Origin: Kineosporia succinea | GTDB lineage: Bacteria > Actinomycetota > Actinomycetes > Actinomycetales > Kineosporiaceae | DNA length: 64,000 nt | Reading direction: 5' to 3' | Assembly: GCF_030811555.1 (NCBI RefSeq) | Contig: NZ_JAUSQZ010000001.1 | Coordinates: forward strand, 1,736,001 to 1,800,000 | In this document: piece by piece, positions 16,694 to 25,105 of the stretch | Position numbering within the stretch: the stretch's first letter is position 1 | How the letters are laid out: each line of letters starts with the position of its first letter | Notes under the pieces: generated by a model | Databases searched by the model: none | What the model saw: only the letters and a program-made list of their open reading frames with translations | Told to the model about the DNA's origin: nothing | Position numbers and translations under genes: made by a program

Positions 16694-18142
16694 ATGATTC
16701 TGCGGCACGCCCGGCTTCTCGGTTCCGGTGACCTCGTCGACGTGGAGGTGCGCGACGGGCGCATCGCCCCGGCCGGCTCCGTCACCGGCACCGGTACCGA
16801 GGTCATCGATCTGGACGGCCGCTGGCTGGCTCCCGGCCTGTGGGACAACCACGTGCACTTCACCCAGTGGGTGCGGGCCCGGCAGCGCATCGACCTGTCC
16901 GCGACCACCAGCCCCGACGAGGTGCTGGCGGTGGTCGCCGCCGAGCTGGCCGCGCGGCCCGACGACGGCACGGCGGTGGTGGGCTACGGGTTCCGCGACG
17001 GGCTGTGGCCGTACCCGCCCACCCTGGCGGCGCTCGACGCGCTGGCGCCCCACCGTCCGGTGATCCTGGTCAGCGGCGATCTGCACTGCGGCTGGATCAA
17101 CACCCGGGCCGCGGCCTCGGTCGGCATGGTCCCCGACGAGTTCGGACTGGTGCGCGAGGCCGAGTGGATGCAGGGACAGAGCCGTCTGGGCGCCGAGACC
17201 CAGCCTCTGCTCGAGCATTTCGCCACGGCGGCCGAGGATGCCGCCCGGCGGGGCGTGGTCGGCATCGTCGATTTCGAGGCCACCGAGAACGTGGCCGAAT
17301 GGCCCGCCCGGGTCGCGGCCGGCATCCGGTCACTACGGGTGGAGGCGTCGATCTGGCCCGACCGGCTGGCCGCGGCGGTGGCGGGCGGTCTGCGCACCGG
17401 AGCAGTGCTCGACCCCGACGGGCTCATCACGGTCGGCCGGCTGAAGGTCGTGGTCGACGGCTCGCTGAACACCCGCACGGCCCTCTGCCACGAGCCCTAC
17501 CCCGGCCTCGATCCCGCTTCGCCCCACGCCTGCGGAGTGCAGAGCTTCAGCCCGGCGGAGCTGCGCGACCTGCTCGAAACCGCCTACGGCAACGGGATCA
17601 CGGCCGCCGTGCACGCGATCGGCGACCGGGCGAACGAACTGGTGCTGGACGAGTACGAGCGTCTGGGCGTCACCGGCACCGTCGAGCACGCCCAACTGGT
17701 GGCGGCTACGGACTTCGAGCGCTTCGGCCGCCTGGGTCTGGTCGCGAGTGTGCAGCCCGAACACGCGATGGACGACCGGGACGTCGCCGACCGTTTCTGG
17801 AAGGGCCGCACCGAGCGCACTTTCGCATTTCGCTCACTGATCGACGCGGGGGCTGCGCTGGCCCTGGGCTCGGATGCGCCGGTCGCCCCGCTCGACCCGT
17901 GGATCGCGATCGCCGCCGCCGTGGGACGCGACCGCGACGGCCGCGAGGCCTGGCACCCGGAGCAGCGGATTCCGTTCTCCGTGGCTCTGGACGCCAGCAC
18001 CCGCTCCCGCATCGCCGTCGGCGAACCGGCCGATCTCATCGTGCTGGACGAGGATCCGTCGAGCCTGGACTCGTCGGCGTTGCGTGGTCTGCCCGTGGCC
18101 GCAACGCTTCTCGGTGGTCGCTGGACCTGGAAGAGCTTCTGA
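16694..18142 (+). CDS. Amidohydrolase, YtcJ-like
   Basis: Metal-dependent hydrolase of the amidohydrolase superfamily, 482 aa, cytosolic. Metal ligands are visible in WDNHVHFTQW (HxH near residue 55), the central EHAQLV His, and LGSDAPVAPLDPW (Asp). The C-terminal beta sandwich returns with EPADLIVLDEDP. Typical substrates are N-acylated amino acids or cyclic amides, but the real one is unknown. It is divergent from the peptide importer (192 bp between starts), so it may hydrolyse what the importer brings in; that is inference. Its last 107 bp overlap the convergent oxidoreductase gene. Confidence 0.85.
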   Translation: MILRHARLLGSGDLVDVEVRDGRIAPAGSVTGTGTEVIDLDGRWLAPGLWDNHVHFTQWVRARQRIDLSATTSPDEVLAVVAAELAARPDDGTAVVGYGFRDGLWPYPPTLAALDALAPHRPVILVSGDLHCGWINTRAAASVGMVPDEFGLVREAEWMQGQSRLGAETQPLLEHFATAAEDAARRGVVGIVDFEATENVAEWPARVAAGIRSLRVEASIWPDRLAAAVAGGLRTGAVLDPDGLITVGRLKVVVDGSLNTRTALCHEPYPGLDPASPHACGVQSFSPAELRDLLETAYGNGITAAVHAIGDRANELVLDEYERLGVTGTVEHAQLVAATDFERFGRLGLVASVQPEHAMDDRDVADRFWKGRTERTFAFRSLIDAGAALALGSDAPVAPLDPWIAIAAAVGRDRDGREAWHPEQRIPFSVALDASTRSRIAVGEPADLIVLDEDPSSLDSSALRGLPVAATLLGGRWTWKSF

Positions 18143-19052
18143 GGATCAGCAGGGTCTTCCCGATGGCCGTGCGGGCCTCGATCGCCTCGTGCGCCCGGAC
18201 CGCCTCGGCCAGCGGGAAGGTCTGCACGATAAGGGGTTTCAGCGTTCCGGCCGCAGTCAGTTCGAGGGCTCGTGCGGCCATCCCGTCCACCGAGATCACC
18301 GACAGAGGGATGACGTCGACGTCTGATCGCGGCTCGATCACACCCCAGGTGCCACTGGCGGCACCGTGTTGCAGATACCTCCCGCCGCTCCGGATACGGG
18401 CGGCCAGAGCCGTCGTGATCTCGCCACCGACCCCGTCGAAAACCACATCAGCTTGCGGCACCCTTCCGCTCCAGCCGGTTTCGCGGTAATTGAGGACATT
18501 GTCGAGCCCCACGCTCTCGGCTTTCGTCGCGCTTCCCACCAGTCCGGTCACCCGGGCTCCCGCCGCGACGGCCAGCTGAACCAGCAGGCTGCCCACACCG
18601 CCGGCCGCCGCGGTGACGACCACGACGTCTCCCGTTCTGATCTTCGCTGCCTCGAACAACCCGAGCGCTGTGCGACCATCGGCGAGAACCGCTGCCGCCG
18701 ACCTTGAATCGAGAGAATGAGGGACGACGTGCAGATCGGCCGCGTTCGCCACCGCCAGGCTCGCATAGCCTCCCGAGCCTCCGGTTGTGGTGACAACCCT
18801 TGTCGTCAAACAGGATTCGTCAACTCCCGGTCCGACCCGGTCGACGACACCCGCCACCCCGTTGCCCAGCACGATCGGGAACGAGGCCGGCGGGCCGATC
18901 GGGCTGCCGGAGCGCCGCATCACGTCCATGAAGGTGACGGCGGCGACCTCCACCCGCACCCGCACCTGCCCAGCACCGGGCTCGGGATCCGGCATTTCCC
19001 GATACGTCAGAACCTCCGGACCACCGATTCTTTCAGCAACGACAGTCCACAT
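18036..19052 (-). CDS. Zinc-independent alcohol dehydrogenase/quinone oxidoreductase (MDR family)
   Basis: 338 aa NAD(P)H-dependent oxidoreductase. It has the GroES-like N-terminal half with VLGNGVAGVVDRVGPGV, then the Rossmann domain VVVTAAAGGVGSLLVQLAVA. Catalytic zinc ligands are absent, as in quinone reductases. The start at 19052 has ribosome site GGGAGG and overlaps the end of the MFS exporter gene by 20 bp, so both are one operon under the MarR operators. After the natural family end (GKTLLILR) the frame continues about 30 residues into the amidohydrolase 3' end, an odd tail. Likely role: detoxifying a quinone-like compound that the transporter exports. Confidence 0.85.
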   Translation of the reverse strand: MWTVVAERIGGPEVLTYREMPDPEPGAGQVRVRVEVAAVTFMDVMRRSGSPIGPPASFPIVLGNGVAGVVDRVGPGVDESCLTTRVVTTTGGSGGYASLAVANAADLHVVPHSLDSRSAAAVLADGRTALGLFEAAKIRTGDVVVVTAAAGGVGSLLVQLAVAAGARVTGLVGSATKAESVGLDNVLNYRETGWSGRVPQADVVFDGVGGEITTALAARIRSGGRYLQHGAASGTWGVIEPRSDVDVIPLSVISVDGMAARALELTAAGTLKPLIVQTFPLAEAVRAHEAIEARTAIGKTLLILRSSSRSSDHREALRPRADHATPTSPGSTDPRPAR

Positions 19053-20256
19053 CCGCAGCCTCCCTCATCGCGTCACTCCTCGAACCCCCGGCCGCCCCCG
19101 ACGGCAGGAACCACACGACCGCCCCGCTGACCCCGATCAACGCCAGCACCCAGCCGTACGCCCGCACGAACGAACCGCTCTGCAGCACCAGCGCCGCCGT
19201 GACCGTGCCGGCTGATGCCCCGGCCCGCTGCACCACGCTGACCAACGCCGCCGCCCGCGGGATCGAACCGGACGGCACATCGCGATAACTGGCTGCCGAG
19301 GCCCCGATCCCGATGCCGCCCAACCCGATCCCCATGCAGACCAGAGCCGTGAGCAGCACCGACAGTGGCGCCCTCGCGCCCAGCGCCAGCGTCACGACCC
19401 CGAGAGCGAGCATCAGCGCGCCGAACGCGGCCACGACACGCGGCCCCGAACGGTCGGCCCAGCGCCCGGTGAACCACAGCGAGACCATCAGCCCGATGCC
19501 CTGCGGCGCCAGCAGAAGCCCGACCTGTTCCACGTCATAGCCTCGGACCTGCTGAAAGAAGAGCGGGGTCAACAACATCGGAGCATACAGACAGGCACCG
19601 CTGAGAAAGACCAGCAAGGCTCCCACAACGAGCGACCGGGTCTTCAGCAGGGATCCCCTCGAAGTCGGCGTCGTGCCCGGACTTTCCAGATTGCGCCCGG
19701 CCAGCAGCAACGCCGCCCCGCAGATCGGCACGTTGACCAGGAAGATCCAGCGCCAGCCCAGCGAACCCACGATCAGCCCACCGACGACCGGGCCGAGGAC
19801 GGGCGCGAGCTGACCGGGGATCCCGACGAGCCCCATCACCCGGCCGATGCGTTGCGGGCCGGCCGCCTGAGCCAGGATGGCCTGCACCAGAGGAAGAATC
19901 AGCCCGGCGCCGAGCCCCTGCACCACCCGGAACACGATCAGGCTCTCGATCGACCAGGCCGTCGAGCACAAGACCGACCCGGTGAGGAACACCGAGATCG
20001 TGCCCAACCAGAGCCGGCGCGTGCCGAAACGGTCGACCAGAGGGCCGAGCAGCGGGATCACGGCGACCATGGCCAGCAGGTAACCCGTCGACGCCCACTG
20101 GACGACCGACACGTCCACCCCGAAAACCTTTGCCAGGTCACCCAGGGCGACGCTGACGACGGTCGTGTCGATGAGCGCGGCCATCGCCCCGAGAAGCAGC
20201 ACACCGACGAGCCGGACGAGTTCCCGGTCCACCGACGCGTCCCTCATTGCTGGCAT
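19033..20256 (-). CDS. MFS drug exporter (DHA2-like)
   Basis: 407 aa, with about twelve hydrophobic helices. The MFS motif A region is LLGPLVDRFGTRRLWLG after helix 2 and a motif C-like stretch GIPGQLAPVLGPVVGG lies in helix 5, typical of drug/H+ antiporters. An N-terminal acidic residue in ALIDTTVVSVAL matches DHA2 members. The start is ATG 20256 or 20247; a -35 TTGGCA and -10 TACGTT on the minus strand put the transcription start at about 20256, so a leaderless message is possible. First gene of the operon with the oxidoreductase. Confidence 0.85.
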   Translation of the reverse strand: MPAMRDASVDRELVRLVGVLLLGAMAALIDTTVVSVALGDLAKVFGVDVSVVQWASTGYLLAMVAVIPLLGPLVDRFGTRRLWLGTISVFLTGSVLCSTAWSIESLIVFRVVQGLGAGLILPLVQAILAQAAGPQRIGRVMGLVGIPGQLAPVLGPVVGGLIVGSLGWRWIFLVNVPICGAALLLAGRNLESPGTTPTSRGSLLKTRSLVVGALLVFLSGACLYAPMLLTPLFFQQVRGYDVEQVGLLLAPQGIGLMVSLWFTGRWADRSGPRVVAAFGALMLALGVVTLALGARAPLSVLLTALVCMGIGLGGIGIGASAASYRDVPSGSIPRAAALVSVVQRAGASAGTVTAALVLQSGSFVRAYGWVLALIGVSGAVVWFLPSGAAGGSRSDAMREAADVDCRC

Positions 20257-20262
20257 GCCAAC
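20249..20262. promoter_or_regulatory. MarR operator copy 1
   Basis: GCTGGCATGCCAAC, containing the perfect palindrome TGGCATGCCA at 20251-20260. It covers the start region of the MFS gene. It is identical over 14 bp to copy 2, with centres 31 bp apart, about three helical turns. Confidence 0.75.
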
Positions 20263-20279
20263 AAACGTACCCGCCGTTC

Positions 20280-20293
20280 GCTGGCATGCCAAC
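20280..20293. promoter_or_regulatory. MarR operator copy 2, overlapping both core promoters
   Basis: The same 14-bp sequence as copy 1. It includes the minus-strand TTGGCA that would be the MFS -35 (17 bp from TACGTT), and it abuts TATCCT (20294-20299), the likely -10 of marR. A repressor bound here would shut both promoters. Confidence 0.75.
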
Positions 20294-20305
20294 TATCCTG
20301 TGGAC

Positions 20306-20788
20306 GTGACGAACCATGTGGGCACATCGATCGACGGGGCCCCGATCGGCTCAGCCCTGCTGCAGGCCCTGCGGGCGCACGCGCGCATGGGCACGGAGCT
20401 GCTGACGGCGGCGGGCGTCACCCCGCCTCACGAGATCGTGCTGCTCTACCTGCACGAACACGGCCCGGTGCCGCAGACCGATCTGGTGCACTACCTGGCC
20501 CGCGACCGCTCCACGGTGACGGCAACCCTGCAGGCCATGGAGCGGGCGGGGCTGGTGGTGCGTACGCCGTCACCGACCGATCGGCGGGCGATGGTCGTCG
20601 AGATGACGCCGGCCGGGGCCGAGGCGGCTCCGCGCGCGAAGGAGGCCTGGCAGGAGCTGGAACGGCGGACGGTGGCGAACCTCAGCGAGAGCCGGCGGCG
20701 TGATCTGCTGGCGGCGCTGGAGACGGTACGGGACACCCTGAACGATGTTCGTCCCAGTGCGGATCATCGTCGGCCGGACGGCCGTTGA
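20306..20788 (+). CDS. MarR family transcriptional repressor
   Basis: 160 aa winged-helix regulator. The core is LLYLHEHGPVPQTDLVHYL (helix-turn-helix entry), DRSTVTATLQAMERAGLVVR (recognition helix) and the wing SPTDRRAMVVEMTPAG. It is divergent from the MFS/oxidoreductase operon and separated by the twin palindromes, the usual autorepressed MarR-efflux arrangement. GTG 20306 is 7 bp after TATCCT, so the message may be leaderless; GTG 20300 is an alternative. The last 107 bp overlap a convergent gene. Confidence 0.88.
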   Translation: MTNHVGTSIDGAPIGSALLQALRAHARMGTELLTAAGVTPPHEIVLLYLHEHGPVPQTDLVHYLARDRSTVTATLQAMERAGLVVRTPSPTDRRAMVVEMTPAGAEAAPRAKEAWQELERRTVANLSESRRRDLLAALETVRDTLNDVRPSADHRRPDGR

Positions 20789-21254
20789 GGCTGGTCAGGG
20801 GCACCGAGCGACGGCCGATCCGGGTGCGGCAGACGTTCACGAACCGAAGCTTGGCCGCGTCGAGCGGGCGGCGGAGAGCGTTCCACTGCTCCAGCGTGAC
20901 CGGCCGGCCGACGATCTGCGGCGCCACTTCCCACAGGGCCTTGTCGAGGTCGTGCGCGGCCTGGACCACCTCGGCGTCCACCCGCAGGTTCAGGTTCTCG
21001 GTGGCCTGGTCGAACTCGTGCCAGTCGATGAAACCCGAGCTCGAGGAGGCCGTTTCGGTGCGGCCCGAGCGCACCGCGGCGACGTGGGCCAGATAGACGC
21101 CGGAGTAGGCCGCGAGGAACTCGGAGCAGGCGTCGGCCTGTTCGGCGAAGCGCCAGTGCCGCTGCTGCGCCCGGGACGCGAGGGCCCCGCCGACCACCAC
21201 GCCCAGCAACGATCCCCCCACGGCCAAGATGTTGGCCCAGGTCTGCCCGTCCAT
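20682..21254 (-). CDS. Hypothetical membrane-anchored protein
   Basis: 190 aa. One N-terminal membrane helix (ILAVGGSLLGVVVGGALAS) is followed by a charged helical cytoplasmic domain (QQRHWRFAEQADACSEFLAAY; WHEFDQATENLNLRVDAEVV), an arrangement common among small actinobacterial proteins of unknown function. The C-terminal ~35 residues lie over the marR 3' end and are poor in structure, so the real stop context may reflect read-through into antisense sequence. Confidence 0.6.
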   Translation of the reverse strand: MDGQTWANILAVGGSLLGVVVGGALASRAQQRHWRFAEQADACSEFLAAYSGVYLAHVAAVRSGRTETASSSSGFIDWHEFDQATENLNLRVDAEVVQAAHDLDKALWEVAPQIVGRPVTLEQWNALRRPLDAAKLRFVNVCRTRIGRRSVPLTSLNGRPADDDPHWDEHRSGCPVPSPAPPADHAAGSR

Positions 21255-21316
21255 GCCCGCACCGTTCCGCCCCCGCCGACGTCCGGAAGGAAACAGGGTA
21301 GGGCGTGAGCAGCGTT

Positions 21317-21493
21317 CTACCCGGCGTGCTCGATGCCCAGAAGGCGGCCGAGACGGAGGTCGTACTCACTGATGGCCGGCTCACGATCGGTGATGGCCTG
21401 CTCCGTCACCTGGTCTTCGACGGGAACGCGGGTGGTGCGCTCCAGCTCGGCCAGACTGACGGCGAACTCGGAGCGTTGCTGCTTCGTCGCCAT
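21317..21493 (-). CDS. Small acidic hypothetical protein (58 aa)
   Basis: An ATG at 21493 opens a 58-codon frame ending at TAG 21317. The product begins MATKQQRSEFAVSLAEL, is acidic and helical (EDQVTEQAITDREPAISEY) and ends RLGRLLGIEHAG. Composition is protein-like and opposite frames are poor. GGGATAAT lies just upstream and could be a -10 of a leaderless gene. No family recognised. Confidence 0.5.
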   Translation of the reverse strand: MATKQQRSEFAVSLAELERTTRVPVEDQVTEQAITDREPAISEYDLRLGRLLGIEHAG

Positions 21494-21660
21494 GCCCGAT
21501 TATCCCGCGCCCGCCCAGCCTTTGACCAGCCGGTGAAATCACCCCTTGGTGAGGATCTGACCCGCCCCCTCTGCCCAATTGTCCGACACCTGCAGGGCAT
21601 TTCGTCCGCCGCCCGCGCCGCCCACCAAGGTTTCGGCCAACAAATGATCTCCGTGCCGCA

Positions 21661-22074
21661 TCACGACGATCGTGGCGTGATGCCGGCTTTTCCGGCGCCC
21701 GCCAGGTTGCCGTCGATCGCGGCGTCCAGGTAGGTACCGTGCCCCTCGGCCACCAGCCCGTCGCGGAAGATGAGCACCTCGCAGACCAGACCGCCCTTCT
21801 GGTTGCGGTACTGGACGACGATCGCCTCGACTCCCGCGTACACGCCGACGATCTCGAACCGCAGGTCGGGAATGAGTTGCAGCCCTCGGGTCCAGTATTC
21901 GCGCAGGGCTGCCTTGCCAAGGATCACGCCGTCGGACCCGTCGAGCAACTGCCGCGCGACCGGGGAGGTGAAGACGACGTCTTCGGCGAAGTGTGCGAGC
22001 ACGGCTTCGAGGTCATGGGCGTTCCAGGCGGCGAGCCACTGGGCGGCGAAGGCCTGGGGGTCGGGAAGCGTCAT
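21661..22074 (-). CDS. SnoaL-like / NTF2-fold protein
   Basis: 137 aa from the ATG at 22074. The NTF2/SnoaL-type cone fold shows in FAAQWLAAWNAHDLEAVLAHF (N-terminal helices), EDVVFTSPVA, GKAALREYWTRGLQ and the central strands FEIVGVYAGVEAIVVQYRN. Such proteins are small-molecule cyclases, isomerases or binding modules; active-site identity is not clear. Monocistronic. Confidence 0.75.
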   Translation of the reverse strand: MTLPDPQAFAAQWLAAWNAHDLEAVLAHFAEDVVFTSPVARQLLDGSDGVILGKAALREYWTRGLQLIPDLRFEIVGVYAGVEAIVVQYRNQKGGLVCEVLIFRDGLVAEGHGTYLDAAIDGNLAGAGKAGITPRSS

Positions 22075-22115
22075 GGTGGCATGATGCTCTCTTCTCACAC
22101 TCTTACATCCTCACC

Positions 22116-22409
22116 TCAGAGAATTGAGGACGAGGTGAGCTCGGCCTCGAAGGTCGCCTCGGGTGAGACGTCCGGCGCCCGGACGACGCTCTCGACCCTT
22201 GGCAGGTCGCCTGTCGCCGGCTGACGTCCCAGATACGGCCCCAGCGCCCTCTGCCTCTGCGCCGTATCCAGCCCGCTGGAGTCCTGAGCGCGCAGTTCAC
22301 CGACCTCGCGGCGCAGCGCGCAGAGCAGGTACGCGCTGAGGAGGCCCCGGGCGATGCGCAGGGCCTGCGGATCGTCGCGGCCAGGGGCACGGGACAGCGC
22401 CGCGGCGGT
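22116..22409 (-). pseudogene. Start-less coding-like frame, possible gene remnant
   Basis: An open frame of 97 codons follows an in-frame TGA at 22410-22412 and ends at TGA 22116. It has no ATG, GTG or TTG, yet the product looks real: IARGLLSAYLLCALRREVG, QRQRALGPYLGR and a Ser/Glu-rich end, with normal GC-rich third positions. It may be the 3' part of a gene disrupted by a nonsense change. This frame fills most of the 430-bp gap between the SnoaL-like gene and the tRNA. Confidence 0.3.
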
Positions 22410-22427
22410 TCACTTCGACGCGCCGAA

Positions 22428-22457
22428 CAGCATGCGGCAGTGCCTGGCCGCATGCTG
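22428..22457. repeat. 11-bp inverted repeat
   Basis: CAGCATGCGGC and its exact complement with an 8-base loop, 47 bp beyond the tRNA 3' end. It could be a second terminator or a regulatory hairpin. Confidence 0.5.
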
Positions 22458-22476
22458 TGGGCAATGAGTGTCAATG

Positions 22477-22498
22477 CAGGGCCGGTTTCCCGGCCCTG
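22477..22498 (-). terminator. Terminator-like hairpin after tRNA-Arg
   Basis: CAGGGCCGG/CCGGCCCTG, perfect 9-bp arms with a 4-base loop, starting 5 bp after the tRNA CCA end on the transcribed strand; only a weak T run follows. Confidence 0.65.
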
Positions 22499-22503
22499 AC
22501 CAG

Positions 22504-22579
<76 letters not shown>

Positions 22580-22715
22580 AAGGCGCGGGTCCAGGCTATC
22601 GCAGAGCCCGGGCAACTCCGCATCCGCCCTGTTCAGGCGCCCGGCCCACGCCCTTGCGCGGCTCTTAACCCCGCGCGACCACAACGCTTAGGGCACCCGC
22701 CCCTAGCCTCCCCGG

Positions 22716-24221
22716 ATGCGTCCCTCCAGGTTCAAGCTCGCCTCCGTGGCCGCCGCCGGTGCGCTGGCCGTCGGCGTCGTGATCCAGTGGCCGATGTCGT
22801 CGTCGGCCCAGACCCAGGCCCAGGCCCAGGCAGAGGCCCAGACCGCGTCCACGCAGGCCGCCGCCGGCCAGATCTGCAACCGCTACTGCGACGGCCGCGA
22901 CGCCGCGTCCGCCGCCGGCGACCGGATCCCCGTCAACGCCGCGGTGCACGGCCGCAGTGTGAAACTGCACGTCAACGACGCCGACTCGATGGCCTGGGCC
23001 TCGCTCGAGACCGGCAACCCGGCCGACGAGGTGTGGCTCGACCGCTCGTTCGACGGCGGCAAGACCTGGAGCGCGGGCAGTCGGCTCGGCGCCACCAAGG
23101 CCACCGAGCGCAGCGCCCGCACCACCCAGTTCAACGTCGACGACTGGAACACCCGCGGCGTCGGGCTGGTGCGCGCCTGCGGCAAGGCCGGCGACCGCAC
23201 CGAGATCGCCTGCACCCCCTGGGCCCGCAGCACCTGGAACGCGTCGACCCGCAGCACCGCCGCCGCCACTGCCCTGATGACTGGTTACGACCAGAACACC
23301 GGGCTTTTCGCGAACAACGCGTGGTGGACCAGCGCCAACGCCCTGACCGCGGTGATGGACAACATCAGCAGCAGCTCGATGGGCAGCTACCGGTACGCGA
23401 TCGCCAACACCTACGACAAGCAGAAGAACGCCCACGCGGGCCAGTTCCGCAACGAGTTCCTCGACGACACCGCCTGGTGGGGCCTGGCCTGGATCAAGGC
23501 CTACGACCTGACCAAGGATCAGCGTTACCTCGACACCGCCCGGGCCGACGCCGATCACCTGCAGCAGTACTGGGACACCACGTGCGGCGGCGGGGTCTGG
23601 TGGAAGACCGACAAGAAGGCCAAGAACGCGATCGAGAACAGCCTCTACATCCAGCTCAACGCCCAGCTCAGCCAGCGCATCGCCGGTGACACCACCTACC
23701 GCGGCCGGGCTCAGGCGGGCTGGAAGTGGTTCAACGAGTCCGGCCTGGTGAACGGCCAGAACCTGGTCAACGACGGCCTGAACATGAGCACCTGCAAGAA
23801 CAACGGATCGACCACCTGGACGTACAACCAGGGCGTGCTGGTGAACGCCCTCACCGAGCTGCACCGCACCACCGGTGACGCCACCACGCTGGCCAAGGCC
23901 CGCTCGATCGCGGACGCGATGACCTCGAAGACCGGCCTGTCCCCGGCCGGCGTGCTGCAGGAGCCGCCGAACGGCAACAACTGCGACCAGGACGGCGGAA
24001 CCTTCAAGGGCGCCGCGATCCGTGGACTGGGCGTACTGAACAAGAGCACGAACAGCGCCTACTCCAGCTACCTGAAGACCAACGCCGACAGTGCCTGGTC
24101 CACGGACCGCAACGCCGCCGACTTCTACGGCTGGGACTGGGCCCCGGTCACGAACGGCCACTCCGGCACCGGCCACACCTGCCAGCTCAGCGCCCTGGAC
24201 CTGCTCAACGCGGCCTCATGA
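22716..24221 (+). CDS. Secreted GH76 alpha-1,6-mannanase-like glycoside hydrolase
   Basis: 501 aa with a signal peptide (basic start, LASVAAAGALAVGVV core, Ala/Gln-rich spacer). Residues about 45-165 form an accessory beta domain (VHGRSVKLHVNDADSM..). From about residue 170 comes the GH76 (alpha/alpha)6 barrel: TALMTGYDQNTGLFANNAWW, and the catalytic Asp pair in FLDDTAWWGLAW near 250, then NQGVLVNALTELHR-type repeats. The family cleaves alpha-1,6-mannan, as in fungal walls or mycobacterial lipomannan. Monocistronic. Confidence 0.9.
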   Translation: MRPSRFKLASVAAAGALAVGVVIQWPMSSSAQTQAQAQAEAQTASTQAAAGQICNRYCDGRDAASAAGDRIPVNAAVHGRSVKLHVNDADSMAWASLETGNPADEVWLDRSFDGGKTWSAGSRLGATKATERSARTTQFNVDDWNTRGVGLVRACGKAGDRTEIACTPWARSTWNASTRSTAAATALMTGYDQNTGLFANNAWWTSANALTAVMDNISSSSMGSYRYAIANTYDKQKNAHAGQFRNEFLDDTAWWGLAWIKAYDLTKDQRYLDTARADADHLQQYWDTTCGGGVWWKTDKKAKNAIENSLYIQLNAQLSQRIAGDTTYRGRAQAGWKWFNESGLVNGQNLVNDGLNMSTCKNNGSTTWTYNQGVLVNALTELHRTTGDATTLAKARSIADAMTSKTGLSPAGVLQEPPNGNNCDQDGGTFKGAAIRGLGVLNKSTNSAYSSYLKTNADSAWSTDRNAADFYGWDWAPVTNGHSGTGHTCQLSALDLLNAAS

Positions 24222-24224
24222 GGC

Positions 24225-24887
24225 TCAGCCGTAGACCCGCTTCGCGTAGTCCTGGTAAGCAGCCACCGCCGCCGGCCGCACCTCGCGCCAGAACTCCTCC
24301 GGCACCCCCTCGCGGATGATCTCCTGCATCGGCGCGTCCGCCTGGTCGAGCATCATCCCGATCGCCAGCGCACCGCTCTCGGGTGTCAGCTTGCCCGAGG
24401 CGGCCGCGACCGTGGCCTTCCACTCCGCGTCCGTCAGGTACGTGTCGATGAGACGGAGCACCTGGTTCTCCTCGAGTTCCAGGTGCTCCCGGAGCGCGGC
24501 GTCGACCCGGTCGGCAACGGCGGCCAGCGCGTCGCGCTCCGCCTCGCCCGCCGAGACCGCCCAGCTCCGGGCCCCGGCCACCAGCTCCTGCAGCCCCACG
24601 TCGAGCTGGTCGTGCTGTGCCTCCATGGTGGAGACCAGCGGCTGCACCTCCTCCAGGCAGCGCTCGTGCAGCAGCGGCCACACGTGGTCGTCCTCGCTGC
24701 CGTGATGCCCGTGCAGCAGAGCGGCCAGCAGCTCGATGTGGCCGGTCACGACTCCGGCGCGCTCCACGTCTCCGGGCGCGACGCCCCGCACGAGCGCGGG
24801 CAGCTTTCCGTAGTGGAGCCGGAACATGTCGTGCGCTCCGACCATGTCCCGGCTGTCCGCCATCTTCACGTCCTGGGCCTGGCTCAC
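24225..24887 (-). CDS. Hemerythrin-domain protein
   Basis: 220 aa, cytosolic. The four-helix diiron pattern is present: HDMFRLHYG, HIELLAALLHGHHGSEDDH, HDQLD and HLELEE supply the expected His/Glu/Asp ligands. Likely roles are oxygen or nitric-oxide sensing or iron handling. I start at GTG 24887 because GAAGGAG sits 5 bases upstream; an ATG at 24905 would lie on top of that site. It converges on the GH76 gene with 3 bp between stops. Confidence 0.85.
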   Translation of the reverse strand: MSQAQDVKMADSRDMVGAHDMFRLHYGKLPALVRGVAPGDVERAGVVTGHIELLAALLHGHHGSEDDHVWPLLHERCLEEVQPLVSTMEAQHDQLDVGLQELVAGARSWAVSAGEAERDALAAVADRVDAALREHLELEENQVLRLIDTYLTDAEWKATVAAASGKLTPESGALAIGMMLDQADAPMQEIIREGVPEEFWREVRPAAVAAYQDYAKRVYG

Positions 24888-25105
24888 CGTTGCTCCTTCG
24901 TCCATCGCTCGACTGCTGTCAGGCTAGGAGGACGAACGCCGGTGGGCGACCGGAGCCGAAACTCGCTCGACGAGCCAAAAAGCCTCAGCGAAACACTTTT
25001 TCGGAAATCGTCAGCTTCCCGGAAGCCAGACGTCAGCGTATTCGGAAGGACTTTCAGTGCCGATGCGCCGTCGACAGGACCGAGAACTGCTGCGGCCCGG
25101 AATGG

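Noticed and set aside
14930-17218. 762-aa binding protein starting far upstream
   Set aside because: The lipoprotein signal with its ribosome site begins at 16501; upstream sequence is antisense to the amidohydrolase.
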